A DNA stretch of 64,000 bases from an uncultured Flavihumibacter sp. (GCA_902168105.1 CABHOY010000024.1:1-64000); one strand, 5' to 3'; numbered from the stretch's first letter, positions 45,819 through 55,276 are shown. Made by a program: numbers and translations. The notes: a model not told the origin generated them from the letters alone.

Positions 45819-47096
45819 TTGCAGGAACAGGATTTGATTAAAATATTAGTAGTTGACGACCGGCAGGATAATTTATTGTCTATAGAATCTATCCTGGAAA
45901 GGGAGAGCTATACAATTGTTAAAGCCAGTTCAGGCAGGGCCGCATTGAAGATCCTGCTAAAGGAGTTTGATTTCTCATTAATACTGATGGACGTGCAGAT
46001 GCCTGATATGAACGGGTTCGAAACAGCTGCGCTTATTTATCAAAGGGAGAAGCTGAAAGATATACCGATCATCTTCATTACTGCCCATAGCCATGAAGAG
46101 GAAGCTATTTTTAAGGGATATAAGGTAGGGGCCGTAGATTTTATCTACAAGCCTGTCAATCCTGAACTTTTGCGTGTAAAGGTTGGATTATTCGTAGAGC
46201 TGTATCGTAAAACACAGTCGCTTATTGCACAGGAACAGAAGTTACTGCTGGCTAATGCATCCCTGCAAAGGGAGATCGAAGAGAAGGAAGCCTCTGAGCT
46301 GAAAGTGCGTGAGTTGAACAGGCAGCTGTTGCAGAATAACATTCACCTGAAAGCAGTGAATGAAGAACTGGACCGCTTTGCCTATATCGCTTCTCATGAC
46401 TTGCAGGAACCTTTACGTAAGATCAGGGTCTTTAGTGATATGATCCTGCAAAAGAAAAGTGGTGAAGTAGAAGTTGACAGATATGTACAGAAGATCACAA
46501 ACGCCACTATCCGGATGCAGCAACTGGTAAGTGACTTGCTGCGCTTTTCCCGTCATTCTATACAGGGAGGCGATTTTACTTTATGTGATCTCAACGACCT
46601 GGTGAAAGAGGCGCTGACAGAACTGGAGATCAAGATCCAGCAAACTAATGCCAGCATTAGGATCGATACCTTGCCTTCTTTGCAGGTGATCCCTACCCTG
46701 ATGCGGCAGGTGTTTTATAATCTCATCAGCAATGCATTGAAGTTCAGAAAGAAAGAGGTGGCGCCCGAGGTACATATCTATGCCGAAATTGTGGCTAACC
46801 CGGATCATCACTACGTGCGGGAAAGAGATCACGGCATCTACTATAAGATCTTTGTAACAGACAATGGTATTGGTTTTGAAAGCCAGTACGTAGAGGATAT
46901 CTTCGTTGTGTTCAAGAGATTACATAGTTACCACGAGATAGAAGGTACCGGTATAGGACTGTCTATCTGCAAAAAGATCATGGAACAGCACAATGGGTTT
47001 ATTACGGCGACCAGTGAGCTTGATAACGGCGCTACTTTTATAATTGGTATTCCTGAGAAGCAGATATTGCCTTTGAATATAACTATGAGCTCATAA
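45819..47096 (+). CDS. Receiver-histidine kinase fusion (REC-HisKA-HATPase)
   Basis: A 425-residue cytosolic protein: an N-terminal receiver (LIKILVVDDRQDN, phosphoacceptor Asp58 in LILMDVQMPDM, Lys in FIYKPVN), a coiled coil (about 130-185), HisKA with His193 in YIASHDLQEPLRKI and HATPase_c (TDNGIGFE, GTGIGLSI). The input receiver regulates its own kinase, so it would accept phosphate from another kinase, probably the giant hybrid kinase whose stop lies 31 bases upstream. The start is a TTG at 45819; no ATG exists before the receiver core, so this rare start appears real. Confidence 0.9.
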   Translation: MQEQDLIKILVVDDRQDNLLSIESILERESYTIVKASSGRAALKILLKEFDFSLILMDVQMPDMNGFETAALIYQREKLKDIPIIFITAHSHEEEAIFKGYKVGAVDFIYKPVNPELLRVKVGLFVELYRKTQSLIAQEQKLLLANASLQREIEEKEASELKVRELNRQLLQNNIHLKAVNEELDRFAYIASHDLQEPLRKIRVFSDMILQKKSGEVEVDRYVQKITNATIRMQQLVSDLLRFSRHSIQGGDFTLCDLNDLVKEALTELEIKIQQTNASIRIDTLPSLQVIPTLMRQVFYNLISNALKFRKKEVAPEVHIYAEIVANPDHHYVRERDHGIYYKIFVTDNGIGFESQYVEDIFVVFKRLHSYHEIEGTGIGLSICKKIMEQHNGFITATSELDNGATFIIGIPEKQILPLNITMSS

Positions 47097-47103
47097 AAAA
47101 ACA

Positions 47104-47135
47104 AAAGAGCCATCCCGTTTATGAGATGGCTCTTT
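47104..47135. terminator. Bidirectional terminator between convergent genes
   Basis: AAAGAGCCATC pairs with GATGGCTCTTT around a 10-base loop, with A-rich sequence on the left and T-rich on the right, so it can work for the kinase on plus and the GH3 gene on minus. Confidence 0.8.
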
Positions 47136-47157
47136 CGTTTTTCTGTATAATGACAGA

Positions 47158-49581
47158 CTAATATTTGCATAACACCTGTTGCTTCACTTCAAAGCTGCCT
47201 TTCAGGCGGATATCTTCAGAAGATGCGCCAACCATTACGGAGAATGAACCAGGTTCTACGACCCACTTCATATCCATATTCAGCAATCTCAGATCTTCAG
47301 GTAACAGTTCAAAGGTGATATCCTGCTGTTCGCCAGCCTTCAGATGTACACGTTTGAATTTCTTCAGCTGTTTTACAGCAGTAACAACAGAACTTGCATC
47401 ATCCCTGATGTATAACTGTGCAACTTCATCTCCTGCTACTTTGCTGGTGTTTTTTAATGTGAAAGTAACAGCCACTTTCAGATTGTTTCCTGAAGCCTGT
47501 ACATCGGTTTTCAGGTTCTGATAGTCGAAAGTAGAATAGCTCAGACCATAACCGAAACTGTATAAAGGTTTCGCATCCATTTCAACATAGTCATGCCTTG
47601 AGGCGTTTTTATAGTTGTAATACACAGGCAACTGTCCTACGGACTTAGGAATAGAAACAGGTAAACGTCCGGCGGGGTTATAGTCTCCGAAGAGTACATC
47701 TGCGACAGCATTACCACCTTCCTGACCAGGATACCATGCATTCACAATAGCTGGTACGTGTTGAGCAGCCCAGTTGATATTGAGCGGGCGGCCTTCGATC
47801 AGCACCAGTACAACAGGTTTGCCGGTAGCAACGACGCGCTCAAGTAAACGGGATTGTAAACCCATGAGGTCAAGACTTACCCTGTCATATCCTTCACCGC
47901 TTTCCATATCGCTTACTGCTACTTCTGCAGATTTAACCTCCGCAGCGCCGGTGCTCTGGTAAGAGGTTTCGAAGTCACGCGCACTGGAACCACCCAGTAC
48001 TATTACAACTGCATCTGCCTGTTGTGCAGCAGCAACCGCTTCATTGATATTAGCATGAGCCGTATCGCGGATAGCACATCCTTTAACATAAGTCACCTTT
48101 GTATCTGCTGATACTTTTGCCTTAATACCTTCCAGCACGGTCACTATCTTTTCGTCCGTTTGAGGAGCGGTATAATCACCCAGTTGATTGTAGATATTAT
48201 TGGCGTTAGGGCCGATCACGGCAAGGTTCTTAATTGTCTTATTCAACGGCAGCAATCCGTTTTCATTCTTCATCAGTACGATGGATTCTGCTGCTACACG
48301 TTTTGATAACTCTTTGTTAGCAGCATTGCCTACTGATCTTTCTGCTACATCTGCATCTACATAGGGATGTTCAAATAAGCCCATCGCAAATTTCAGTCTG
48401 AGTACATGGCTCACAGCTGTATCGACAGTAGCCATTGTTACCCGCTTATTATTTACGGCTTTGATCAAAGCGTCGCCATAAGCTTCACCGCCAAGATCTG
48501 CATCCAGCCCTGCATTTATGGACAGTGCCGCTGCTTCTTCGATAGTCGCTGCTACATGGTGATTGGAACGTACGCCCGGAATACCTCCCAGATCAGATAC
48601 TGTAAAGCCTTTGAAGCCCCATTGTTTAACCAACAGATCTTTCAGCAGGAAGCTATTGGAACTGCAGGGCACACCGTCAATGGAATTGTAGGATGCCATG
48701 ATAGACAATGCACCTGCTTTAATAGCAGCCTGGAAAGGCGGCAGGTAGGACGAATACAGGTCGCGCAGACCGGTAAGAGCAATACCGCCATTATGCCCGC
48801 CTTCAGGCGAGCCATAGGCTGTAAAGTGTTTCAATGTAGAGATCACATTAACGCCGGTATTGATGTTGCTGCCCTGAAAACCTTTGACCATAGAGATGCC
48901 CATCTGGCTGATGAGGTAAGGATCTTCTCCATAGGTTTCTTCAAGCCTGGACCAACGGGGCTCGCGCACCAGGTCGAGTACCGGGCCATAACCAATGTGG
49001 GCGCCCTGCACACGTGCCTCTTTTGCGATCGTAGCTGCCATTTCCTGTATCAGGGCCGGGTTCCAGGTGCTGGCCTGACCAATAGAAGTTGAGAAGACAG
49101 TAGTGCCGATAGCCATATGTCCGTGTGGACATTCTTCAGCCAGCAATAATGGAATACCCAGGCGTGTATTTTCCATCATATACTTCTGCAGGGCATTGGT
49201 CGCCTTTGCAGACAGCTTTGGTGTCAAACCGGTCTTCAGTGTTTTTTTCGTCCACGGATCGGCTCTTAAAGTAGCCCAGAAGCTACCTATGTACCGCTTT
49301 GCCATTACGGTCTTAAAAGCTTCGCTAACACCAACGGAATCACCGTTCTTTTCATACATATCCCATCCCAGCAAGGTGCATAATTGCCCTACTTTTTCTT
49401 CCAGCGTCATTCTCTTCAGCAGGTCTTTCACCCTGGCGTCAACCGGTGCTGAAGGGTTTTTGTAGACAATAGCGGTAGTACTTCCTTTTTTGACCTGCCC
49501 CAGGGCTTGTGAGCCTAACCCGAGTATTGCTATGAAAAGCATCAGATAGCTCCGGTTAATGGCGATTTTTTTCGTTCTCAT
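47158..49581 (-). CDS. bglX: Glycoside hydrolase family 3 beta-glucosidase
   Basis: An 807-residue secreted glycosidase with signal peptide (SYLMLFIAILGLGSQALGQ). The GH3 N-terminal TIM barrel (about 60-400) has the nucleophile Asp330 in FTVSDLGGI and the KHF motif in TLKHFTAYGSPEGG. The (alpha/beta)6 sandwich (about 430-660) and a C-terminal FN3-like domain (about 700-790, GDEVAQLYIRD) complete the BglX-type layout. It releases glucose or xylose from the non-reducing end of beta-linked oligosaccharides in the periplasm. It is stand-alone, with no Sus genes adjacent. The symbol reflects domain layout rather than proven specificity. Confidence 0.9.
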   Translation of the reverse strand: MRTKKIAINRSYLMLFIAILGLGSQALGQVKKGSTTAIVYKNPSAPVDARVKDLLKRMTLEEKVGQLCTLLGWDMYEKNGDSVGVSEAFKTVMAKRYIGSFWATLRADPWTKKTLKTGLTPKLSAKATNALQKYMMENTRLGIPLLLAEECPHGHMAIGTTVFSTSIGQASTWNPALIQEMAATIAKEARVQGAHIGYGPVLDLVREPRWSRLEETYGEDPYLISQMGISMVKGFQGSNINTGVNVISTLKHFTAYGSPEGGHNGGIALTGLRDLYSSYLPPFQAAIKAGALSIMASYNSIDGVPCSSNSFLLKDLLVKQWGFKGFTVSDLGGIPGVRSNHHVAATIEEAAALSINAGLDADLGGEAYGDALIKAVNNKRVTMATVDTAVSHVLRLKFAMGLFEHPYVDADVAERSVGNAANKELSKRVAAESIVLMKNENGLLPLNKTIKNLAVIGPNANNIYNQLGDYTAPQTDEKIVTVLEGIKAKVSADTKVTYVKGCAIRDTAHANINEAVAAAQQADAVVIVLGGSSARDFETSYQSTGAAEVKSAEVAVSDMESGEGYDRVSLDLMGLQSRLLERVVATGKPVVLVLIEGRPLNINWAAQHVPAIVNAWYPGQEGGNAVADVLFGDYNPAGRLPVSIPKSVGQLPVYYNYKNASRHDYVEMDAKPLYSFGYGLSYSTFDYQNLKTDVQASGNNLKVAVTFTLKNTSKVAGDEVAQLYIRDDASSVVTAVKQLKKFKRVHLKAGEQQDITFELLPEDLRLLNMDMKWVVEPGSFSVMVGASSEDIRLKGSFEVKQQVLCKY

Positions 49582-49720
49582 TGGACCTGTTGATAAGATT
49601 CTATTATGTTAAGGTAATTGACAATCATTCATTTATTCACGTCTCTCAGTAAAAATAAGCAAGTAGCGGCAGGAATTTAAGAAGAATTTTGCCTGGTCCG
49701 GTATGCGGCGAATAGTTGGT

Positions 49721-49783
49721 TTATACTCCGCAGATTATGCGGTGAATAATAGCGCTATTCGCCGCATAATTTGCGGAGTATAA
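49721..49783. repeat. 63-bp near-perfect palindrome
   Basis: The left arm (33 bases) and right arm (30 bases) differ only by two wobble-compatible substitutions and a three-base AAT insertion, with a central GCGC. Part of the arm (TATGCGGCGAATAG) is also present as a direct repeat at 49702-49715. It lies between two minus-strand genes, upstream of the GH3 gene. The sequence is unrelated to the palindrome at 12561. Confidence 0.8.
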
Positions 49784-49802
49784 TGTTCTTGTCATAACGA
49801 AA

Positions 49803-49832
49803 AATGGCTGTCCGCCACAGGCGGGACAGCCA
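49803..49832 (-). terminator. Terminator of the flotillin-like gene
   Basis: ATGGCTGTCC-GCC pairs with GGCGGGACAGCCAT with one bulge and a three-base loop. On the minus strand it is followed by TTTTTCGTT, placing it 27 bases after the flotillin-like stop. Confidence 0.75.
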
Positions 49833-49858
49833 TTATATATGTAGAATGGATGAAAGGG

Positions 49859-51775
49859 TTATTGATTTTCTACTTTAGATGCGTCTTGTTTGTTGCCCAG
49901 CTGTTCCAGCAATTTTAATCCTAACAAACCTCCGATAGGGCCGTTGGTAGTGTCTCCTCCGCTAATAAGGATGTCAGGCATGATCTTGATATGCTGTTCA
50001 CCGATGGCTTCCATCACTTTCAACTGAGTAAAGTTGTTACCACCCATCGCTTCCACCGCCAGTTTGTAAGATTCCGCGCTGGACTTACCAATTGCGAGGA
50101 TCTTTTCAGCCTCCGCATTACCTGTCAGGGAGATCTTTTCGGCATCGGCTTTTGCGATCAGTTCCGTTCTTTCAGCTTCCGCTTTTGCCAGTACACGTAC
50201 TTTTTCTGCTTCACCACTTGCCAGCAACTTCATTCTGTCAGCTTCTGCATTGGCCTGCAAACGCACGCTGTTAGCGTCACCGGTAGCTTTCTTAACCGAA
50301 GCATCCGCGATCCTTTCGGCGATAAGTACACCCTGGTCTGCCTTTACGATCTCTTTCTGGATCTCTGCGATCGCGGTTTCTTTCTCCAGCGCCTGTCTTG
50401 TTTCCTGTGCACGCATCTGCGTATCATAGGTCACCTTCTGTTCTTCTGCTATCTTACGGTCTGTCAGTGTTTTCATCAGACTTTCGGGTGGTACGATGTC
50501 ACCGATCAGGGTGTCCACACCGAATACGTTGTACTGTTCCAGCACCCGGCCAATATGTAACTTGGCGGAATCCTGCCTTTCTTTACGGCTCTTCAGGAAG
50601 TCGATCACTTCGGCGTCCTGTGCGGAGTTACGGAAGTAGTTACCGATGGTAGGTTCCAATACCTGTGTAACGAGGTTGCCCATATTACCGAAACGGGCAA
50701 TTACTTTAGGCGCTTCGGTAGACGGAATGTGAATGATCTGCGCTACGTCCAGGTTGAATGTAAAACCGTCCTTACTACGTACCGTAATTGTAGACAGGTT
50801 TTTATCCAGTTGGTGAGCTTCACTTCGTGCAGACGCCCAGTTCAGTACCAGGTTGGTAGTAGGTACATACTCCACTTTCATGATGTATGGGTTGATAGGA
50901 TACTTACCCGGTCCCAGTGGTTCGGCCCATACACCCTTTTGGTGTTTGGATACGATATTACCGTGTTTGAATTCTGCACCGCTTATATCCACACCATCGC
51001 TACCTACATAGGAGATCACAACACCTACGTGGCTGATCGGGATTTCGGTCATCTGGCGCATTTCCACTTTTACGAACCATGGGTTCAGGAAGTATGAACC
51101 TGACAGGATCACCTGTTCCTGCAAACCTTTATAACCACCACTGTTAAGGAATGCATCTGCATCCTGGAAGTTGTTATGGTTTAGGATGATCTTACCTGCG
51201 ATCTGGCCGGTTTCGATAGCCTGGCCTTCCAACGTGGTAACAATAGCTACTGCATTGTCAGGTACGCTGGTCATATCTGCCATCTCTACCTCAAAAAGAA
51301 AGGTATTGATACGATAAGATCCGGGTGTCATAATAGCTGTTTGCCGTCCTTTCTGGCCACCATTCCTAAGAAATGCTTCAGCGTTCTGAAAGGCATCACA
51401 GTCTACGCGACGGGCCATAATAGTACCCGGTTTCAGTTCAGTACCGTCTTTTGCAAGTACGAGACCGATCTTACCGGTGGGAATGATGGTAAAGGACTGA
51501 AAAGTCACTTCATACTGCCAGAACCATTTCCCGAAATAAACTCCGGGAGCCAGTGTCTGAGACTGGAAACCCGCCTCACCATCAGTAGCGATGATACGGC
51601 CTTCCGGCAGTTCCTGTTTACCAACCAGGACGAATTTCTTGGTAACGAGACCGATCTTGTCTTCCGGTACAATAACAAGACCGAAGAAGACACGAAGAAT
51701 AAACTTGTAAAGTACAAGACATAGTACGGGTAGGCCGATAATGATCAGCCACCTGATTACTTCAGATGATTGCAT
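49859..51775 (-). CDS. Flotillin-like SPFH/band 7 membrane protein
   Basis: A 638-residue protein with an N-terminal membrane helix (about 9-31, WLIIIGLPVLCLVLYKFI), repeated beta-rich modules (GxYxINxxxxxVE at about 150, 230 and 290), an SPFH domain (about 320-450, VRSKDGFTFNLDVAQIIHIP), and a long Ala/Glu-rich coiled coil (about 455-585, AEADRMKLLASGEAEKVRVL) typical of flotillins, with a Gly-rich tail. Flotillins scaffold membrane microdomains and oligomerise. The extra repeated modules before the SPFH domain make it longer than classic FloT, a layout common in Bacteroidota. No NfeD partner is adjacent. Confidence 0.88.
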   Translation of the reverse strand: MQSSEVIRWLIIIGLPVLCLVLYKFILRVFFGLVIVPEDKIGLVTKKFVLVGKQELPEGRIIATDGEAGFQSQTLAPGVYFGKWFWQYEVTFQSFTIIPTGKIGLVLAKDGTELKPGTIMARRVDCDAFQNAEAFLRNGGQKGRQTAIMTPGSYRINTFLFEVEMADMTSVPDNAVAIVTTLEGQAIETGQIAGKIILNHNNFQDADAFLNSGGYKGLQEQVILSGSYFLNPWFVKVEMRQMTEIPISHVGVVISYVGSDGVDISGAEFKHGNIVSKHQKGVWAEPLGPGKYPINPYIMKVEYVPTTNLVLNWASARSEAHQLDKNLSTITVRSKDGFTFNLDVAQIIHIPSTEAPKVIARFGNMGNLVTQVLEPTIGNYFRNSAQDAEVIDFLKSRKERQDSAKLHIGRVLEQYNVFGVDTLIGDIVPPESLMKTLTDRKIAEEQKVTYDTQMRAQETRQALEKETAIAEIQKEIVKADQGVLIAERIADASVKKATGDANSVRLQANAEADRMKLLASGEAEKVRVLAKAEAERTELIAKADAEKISLTGNAEAEKILAIGKSSAESYKLAVEAMGGNNFTQLKVMEAIGEQHIKIMPDILISGGDTTNGPIGGLLGLKLLEQLGNKQDASKVENQ

Positions 51776-52417
51776 AATTGTGCTGTGGTTTATAGTGATA
51801 TATAAAATAGGATGCTAAGTGTGCGCAAATATGCGTATGCGCGAATAGATCGTACGAAACCGTACAAAAGTGCATAGCATTGCGTTTACAGTTGTAGCTG
51901 TAGTAAAAAGCATTTGCTGACAGGAAGCCTGTTAAAACTTTCCGTCGTTCGTATAACTAAATTCCGGGGGGAGAAGTGTTAAGAATGGTGAAGTGTAAAA
52001 AGTGCCAGTCAGCACATATAAAGGGATCAGTGTCCATTGTAAATTGATTACCACACAAAGGTTATAACAATTTTCTGAATTGCAAAAAAGTTTCATAAGA
52101 ATAATGATAAATTTAAGTGCAAAAACCAGTTCTTATATGTTGGTAATCATTCTATTGGATAATGTGAATAAGTATTTGTAGAATTTATAGGAACGGTACC
52201 GTTAACGACTACCCAATGCCGCTACATCGGGACATTCAGTATGGCTATCAGCGTATATTCCCGTATCTGAAAATTTCTCTTTCAGTATTTTAAGATAGGG
52301 AAAACTATATGGTTTTATTTCAGTCCGGTAATCATCAATACCTCTTGACGAGCGCAATATGGGCTATCTTTTGTTTCATACTATAAATATATATCTTAGG
52401 TCCTTTATTCCAACGTT
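51776..52417. other. Intergenic region, A/T-rich, no gene seen
   Basis: 640 bases between the divergent flotillin-like and multiheme cytochrome genes. I see a direct repeat of CGTAC (51851 and 51861), a perfect 12-bp palindrome AACGGTACCGTT (52192-52203), and a 20-codon frame with a CKKC motif (51985-52047) that I do not trust. No RNA gene or clear TAnnTTTG promoter is recognised. Confidence 0.4.
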
Positions 52418-53647
52418 ATGAACAAACGCCTGCTATCTGTGTCCCTGTTGATCATATCCTGTATCATCATCTTTTCCCAATGTATCAATCGAAAGGATGA
52501 TGGGAAGGCGGATCTTCGTGGAGAGCAATTTGCCGGTTCGGCCGCCTGCGTCAGTTGTCATAAGAGTATCTACGATAATTATGTTGCTACGGGGCATTAT
52601 AATACTTCCAGTCCTGCGTCGCGGTCAACGGTCAAGGGTAGTTTTGTAAACCCTGACAATACTTTCGCCTACAGTAATGGAACGAAAGTGGTAATGGAAG
52701 CGCGGGATAGCGGTCTTTACCAGGCGGCTTATGCTGACAGCGCCTTACAGGAGTTACATCGTTTTGATATTGCTATCGGGTCGGGAAGGAAAGCGCAGAC
52801 CTTTCTTTCCTGGCGGGATGGGAAGTATTTTCAGCTGCCCCTGTCCTATTTCATATCTGCACATAGCTGGGCTAATAGTCCTGGTTTCCCCGCGTCCTAT
52901 CCGAAATATGACAGGATGATACCCAGCACTTGTTTTGGTTGCCATAGCACTGCGGTAGGTATTAAGCGTGTAGGTATGGCAGGAACGAGACTATCTGAAG
53001 AGTTTGAAAAGAACCAGCTGGTATATGGTATTGATTGCGAACGGTGTCACGGGCCTGCGGCGGAGCATGTAACATTCCATCAGGACCATCCGCAGGAAAA
53101 GAATGCCATGCATATCAAGAAGATCGGCGGACTTAAGAACCAACAGAAACTGGATATGTGCGCGCTTTGCCATTCGGGATTGGGTACACCGCAAAGACCG
53201 GCTTTTGAATTTAAACCGGGGGATGTTTTATCTGATTATTTCTTCCCTGATTTTAGCCGGCCTGCAAAAGCAACGGAAATAGACGTACATGGAAAACAGT
53301 TCCAGCTATTTACTGCCAGTAAGTGTTTTGTAAAGAGCGCGAATGTGATGAACTGTTCTTCCTGTCATAGTCCGCATAACAATGAAAGGAACCAGCTGCT
53401 CGCTTTTTCCAAACGTTGCATGAGCTGTCATAAAACGGAAAGCCATAACTTTTGTAAAATGACATCGCTACCGGTAGCCACACTTTCAGAGAATTGTATT
53501 GATTGCCATATGCCGGCATTACCATCGAGGAACATTACTATGCTGACCAACGGGCAAACCAGCCCTACTCCGGATTCTATGCGTACACACCTGATCACTA
53601 TTTACAAAGAGGAGACAAAGAAATACCTGGCAAAACTTACAAAGTAG
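52418..53647 (+). CDS. Seven-heme c-type cytochrome lipoprotein
   Basis: A 409-residue exported protein with a lipoprotein leader ending at Cys22 (LLIISCIIIFSQC). It carries seven CxxCH heme sites: C44VSCH, C172FGCH, C207ERCH, C248ALCH, C313SSCH, C334MSCH and C360IDCH. The spacing resembles the c554/NrfA-like multiheme fold. No catalytic Lys-type heme (CxxCK) is seen, so it is more likely an electron carrier than a nitrite reductase. It overlaps the convergent Crp-type gene by 11 bases at the 3' ends. It may link to the PQQ dehydrogenase further right; the partner is not proven. Confidence 0.88.
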   Translation: MNKRLLSVSLLIISCIIIFSQCINRKDDGKADLRGEQFAGSAACVSCHKSIYDNYVATGHYNTSSPASRSTVKGSFVNPDNTFAYSNGTKVVMEARDSGLYQAAYADSALQELHRFDIAIGSGRKAQTFLSWRDGKYFQLPLSYFISAHSWANSPGFPASYPKYDRMIPSTCFGCHSTAVGIKRVGMAGTRLSEEFEKNQLVYGIDCERCHGPAAEHVTFHQDHPQEKNAMHIKKIGGLKNQQKLDMCALCHSGLGTPQRPAFEFKPGDVLSDYFFPDFSRPAKATEIDVHGKQFQLFTASKCFVKSANVMNCSSCHSPHNNERNQLLAFSKRCMSCHKTESHNFCKMTSLPVATLSENCIDCHMPALPSRNITMLTNGQTSPTPDSMRTHLITIYKEETKKYLAKLTK

Positions 53648-54212
53648 TATTGCCGTCTTCTTTTAATAATCTGTTGAGACTTCTGACGGAAATGCCGAGA
53701 TATTCTGAGAGGTCCTGTTTAGTAAACGTGATCTGTTGTGATTCAAGTGTAGCCAGTAGCTGGGGCAATATTTCTGATAATGTATATAATTGTTGCCTGG
53801 CTGCTTTCTCAGAGATCCGGGCCAGCCGGGTAGCCATCAGTTCCAGTACGGCGGAGCCGAATGCCGGTATTGTTCTGAAGAAGTGATGAAACTGTGTATT
53901 GCTGATAACATAGACGGTGAGTGGTGTAATTGCTTCTATGGTACATGTTGCTTTGGTATGCCTGATCGCTTCAACCTCTCCGACTAGCTCGCCTTCCCCC
54001 AGGAAATCAAGAATGTAATCTTTTTCATTATTTTCTGTAATGAGGCATTTGGTTACGCCGGACTTGATGATATAGACACTCTGTAGTGCCTGGTCCTGTG
54101 CTATTAGTCGCTGTTTGGGCTGAAGGTCCCGCAAGGTGATGGCACTTTTGATGCTGTCATTGCGGGTCAGTTCCTCCATTAAATTCCGCAGCTCCAGATT
54201 AGTTTTGATCAT
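53637..54212 (-). CDS. Crp/Fnr-family transcriptional regulator
   Basis: A 191-residue regulator. The cyclic-nucleotide-binding fold (about 20-125) is shown by LIAQDQALQSVYIIKSGVTK and DFLGEGELVGEVEAI. The C-terminal HTH (about 150-190) contains TKQDLSEYLGISVRSLNRLL. There are no Fnr-type Cys ligands for an iron-sulfur cluster, so it is not an oxygen sensor of the Fnr class. A dyad GGACA-AA-TGTCC lies 12 bases upstream of its start in the shared promoter region with the SDR gene, suggesting autoregulation and control of that gene. Confidence 0.88.
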   Translation of the reverse strand: MIKTNLELRNLMEELTRNDSIKSAITLRDLQPKQRLIAQDQALQSVYIIKSGVTKCLITENNEKDYILDFLGEGELVGEVEAIRHTKATCTIEAITPLTVYVISNTQFHHFFRTIPAFGSAVLELMATRLARISEKAARQQLYTLSEILPQLLATLESQQITFTKQDLSEYLGISVRSLNRLLKEDGNTTL

Positions 54213-54223
54213 ACCTGTAAATA

Positions 54224-54235
54224 GGACAAATGTCC
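54224..54235. promoter_or_regulatory. Probable Crp-type operator
   Basis: GGACA-AA-TGTCC is a perfect 5-bp dyad with a 2-base spacer in the 83-base divergent region. It is centred about 40 bases upstream of the expected start site of the SDR gene (set by TAATTTTG at 54258-54265, which lacks a TTTG at -33). That geometry is what class II activation by a Crp protein needs. Confidence 0.45.
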
Positions 54236-54257
54236 CGAAATTTGAATTAACTCCCGT

Positions 54258-54265
54258 TAATTTTG
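54258..54265 (+). promoter_or_regulatory. -7 promoter element of the SDR gene
   Basis: TAATTTTG matches TAnnTTTG exactly, 30 bases before the start codon. No TTTG is found at the -33 position, which fits an activator-dependent promoter. Confidence 0.4.
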
Positions 54266-54295
54266 GTGTCTGAACCTTAGATAATACACTAACAT

Positions 54296-55276
54296 ATGAA
54301 AGTTTTAGTTACCGGAAGCGCCGGACATCTTGGTGAAGGATTAGCCCGTACCTTACAGGCCCAGCGTTATGAAGTGATCGGTCTTGATATTCTTGCATCT
54401 GCATTTACAACACATGTGGGTTCTATCACCGACAGGGACTTTGTAAAAAGTTGTCTTGATGGTGTAAAGACCGTATTCCATACTGCCACCTTACACAAAC
54501 CGCATGTTGCTACACATAACATGCAGGAGTTTGTTGACACTAACATCGCAGGTACTTTGAACCTGTTACAGGAATCTGTTGCAGCGGGTGTTGAGGCGTT
54601 TGTATTCACAAGCACCACCAGTGTTTTTGGAGATGCACTGGAACCAGCTGCAGGATCGCCTGCTGCATGGATCACGGAAGATGTGATACCAGTACCAAAG
54701 AATATTTATGGTGTTACAAAAGCCGCAGCGGAAGATCTGTGTCAGCTGTTTTACAGGAATCACGGATTAAGTTGTATCGTACTGCGGACTTCCCGTTTCT
54801 TTCCTGAAGAAGACGACAACCGTTCTGTAAGGAATGCTTATGCGGATGATAATCTGAAAGCAAATGAGTTCCTGTTCCGCCGGGTAGAACTGGAAGATGC
54901 GGTCAACGCACATATCCTGGCGGCAAAACGTGCGAAGGCAATTGGTTTCAGTAAATACATCATCAGCGCCACTACGCCTTTTGTTCGCGGGCATGCCACG
55001 TATCTGCGGACTAATGCAGTATGGGTAGTACAGGGATTGGTTCCCGGTTATGTGCAGGAGTATGAGCGTCGGGGCTGGAAGATGTTCGAAGGCATTGACA
55101 GGGTGTATGTGAATGAAAAGGCCAGGAAAGAACTGGGCTGGCAACCTGTATATGATTTCAGGCATGTTATTGAGCGCCTGAAAGCGGGAGAAGATGTACA
55201 GAGCCCACTGGCGAAGATGGTCGGCGCCAAAGGTTATCATGTAGAGAGCTTCGAAGACGGGCCTTATCCGGTATAA
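54296..55276 (+). CDS. NAD-dependent epimerase/dehydratase family protein (extended SDR)
   Basis: A 326-residue extended short-chain dehydrogenase/reductase. The nucleotide-binding GSAGHLG (residues 7-13) follows MKVLVT; the active-site Tyr138-x3-Lys142 is in NIYGVTKAAAE, and the partner Ser/Thr lies in VFTSTTSV. The acidic residue after the second strand (LDIL) favours NAD over NADP. The substrate may be a nucleotide sugar or another carbonyl compound; the sequence does not decide. It is divergent from the Crp gene with a shared operator, a pairing seen in Bacteroidota. Confidence 0.88.
   Translation: MKVLVTGSAGHLGEGLARTLQAQRYEVIGLDILASAFTTHVGSITDRDFVKSCLDGVKTVFHTATLHKPHVATHNMQEFVDTNIAGTLNLLQESVAAGVEAFVFTSTTSVFGDALEPAAGSPAAWITEDVIPVPKNIYGVTKAAAEDLCQLFYRNHGLSCIVLRTSRFFPEEDDNRSVRNAYADDNLKANEFLFRRVELEDAVNAHILAAKRAKAIGFSKYIISATTPFVRGHATYLRTNAVWVVQGLVPGYVQEYERRGWKMFEGIDRVYVNEKARKELGWQPVYDFRHVIERLKAGEDVQSPLAKMVGAKGYHVESFEDGPYPV

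Noticed and set aside
51985..52047. 20-codon frame with a CKKC motif resembling a zinc ribbon
   Set aside because: Too short, one Cys pair only, no promoter or terminator; chance is the simplest explanation.
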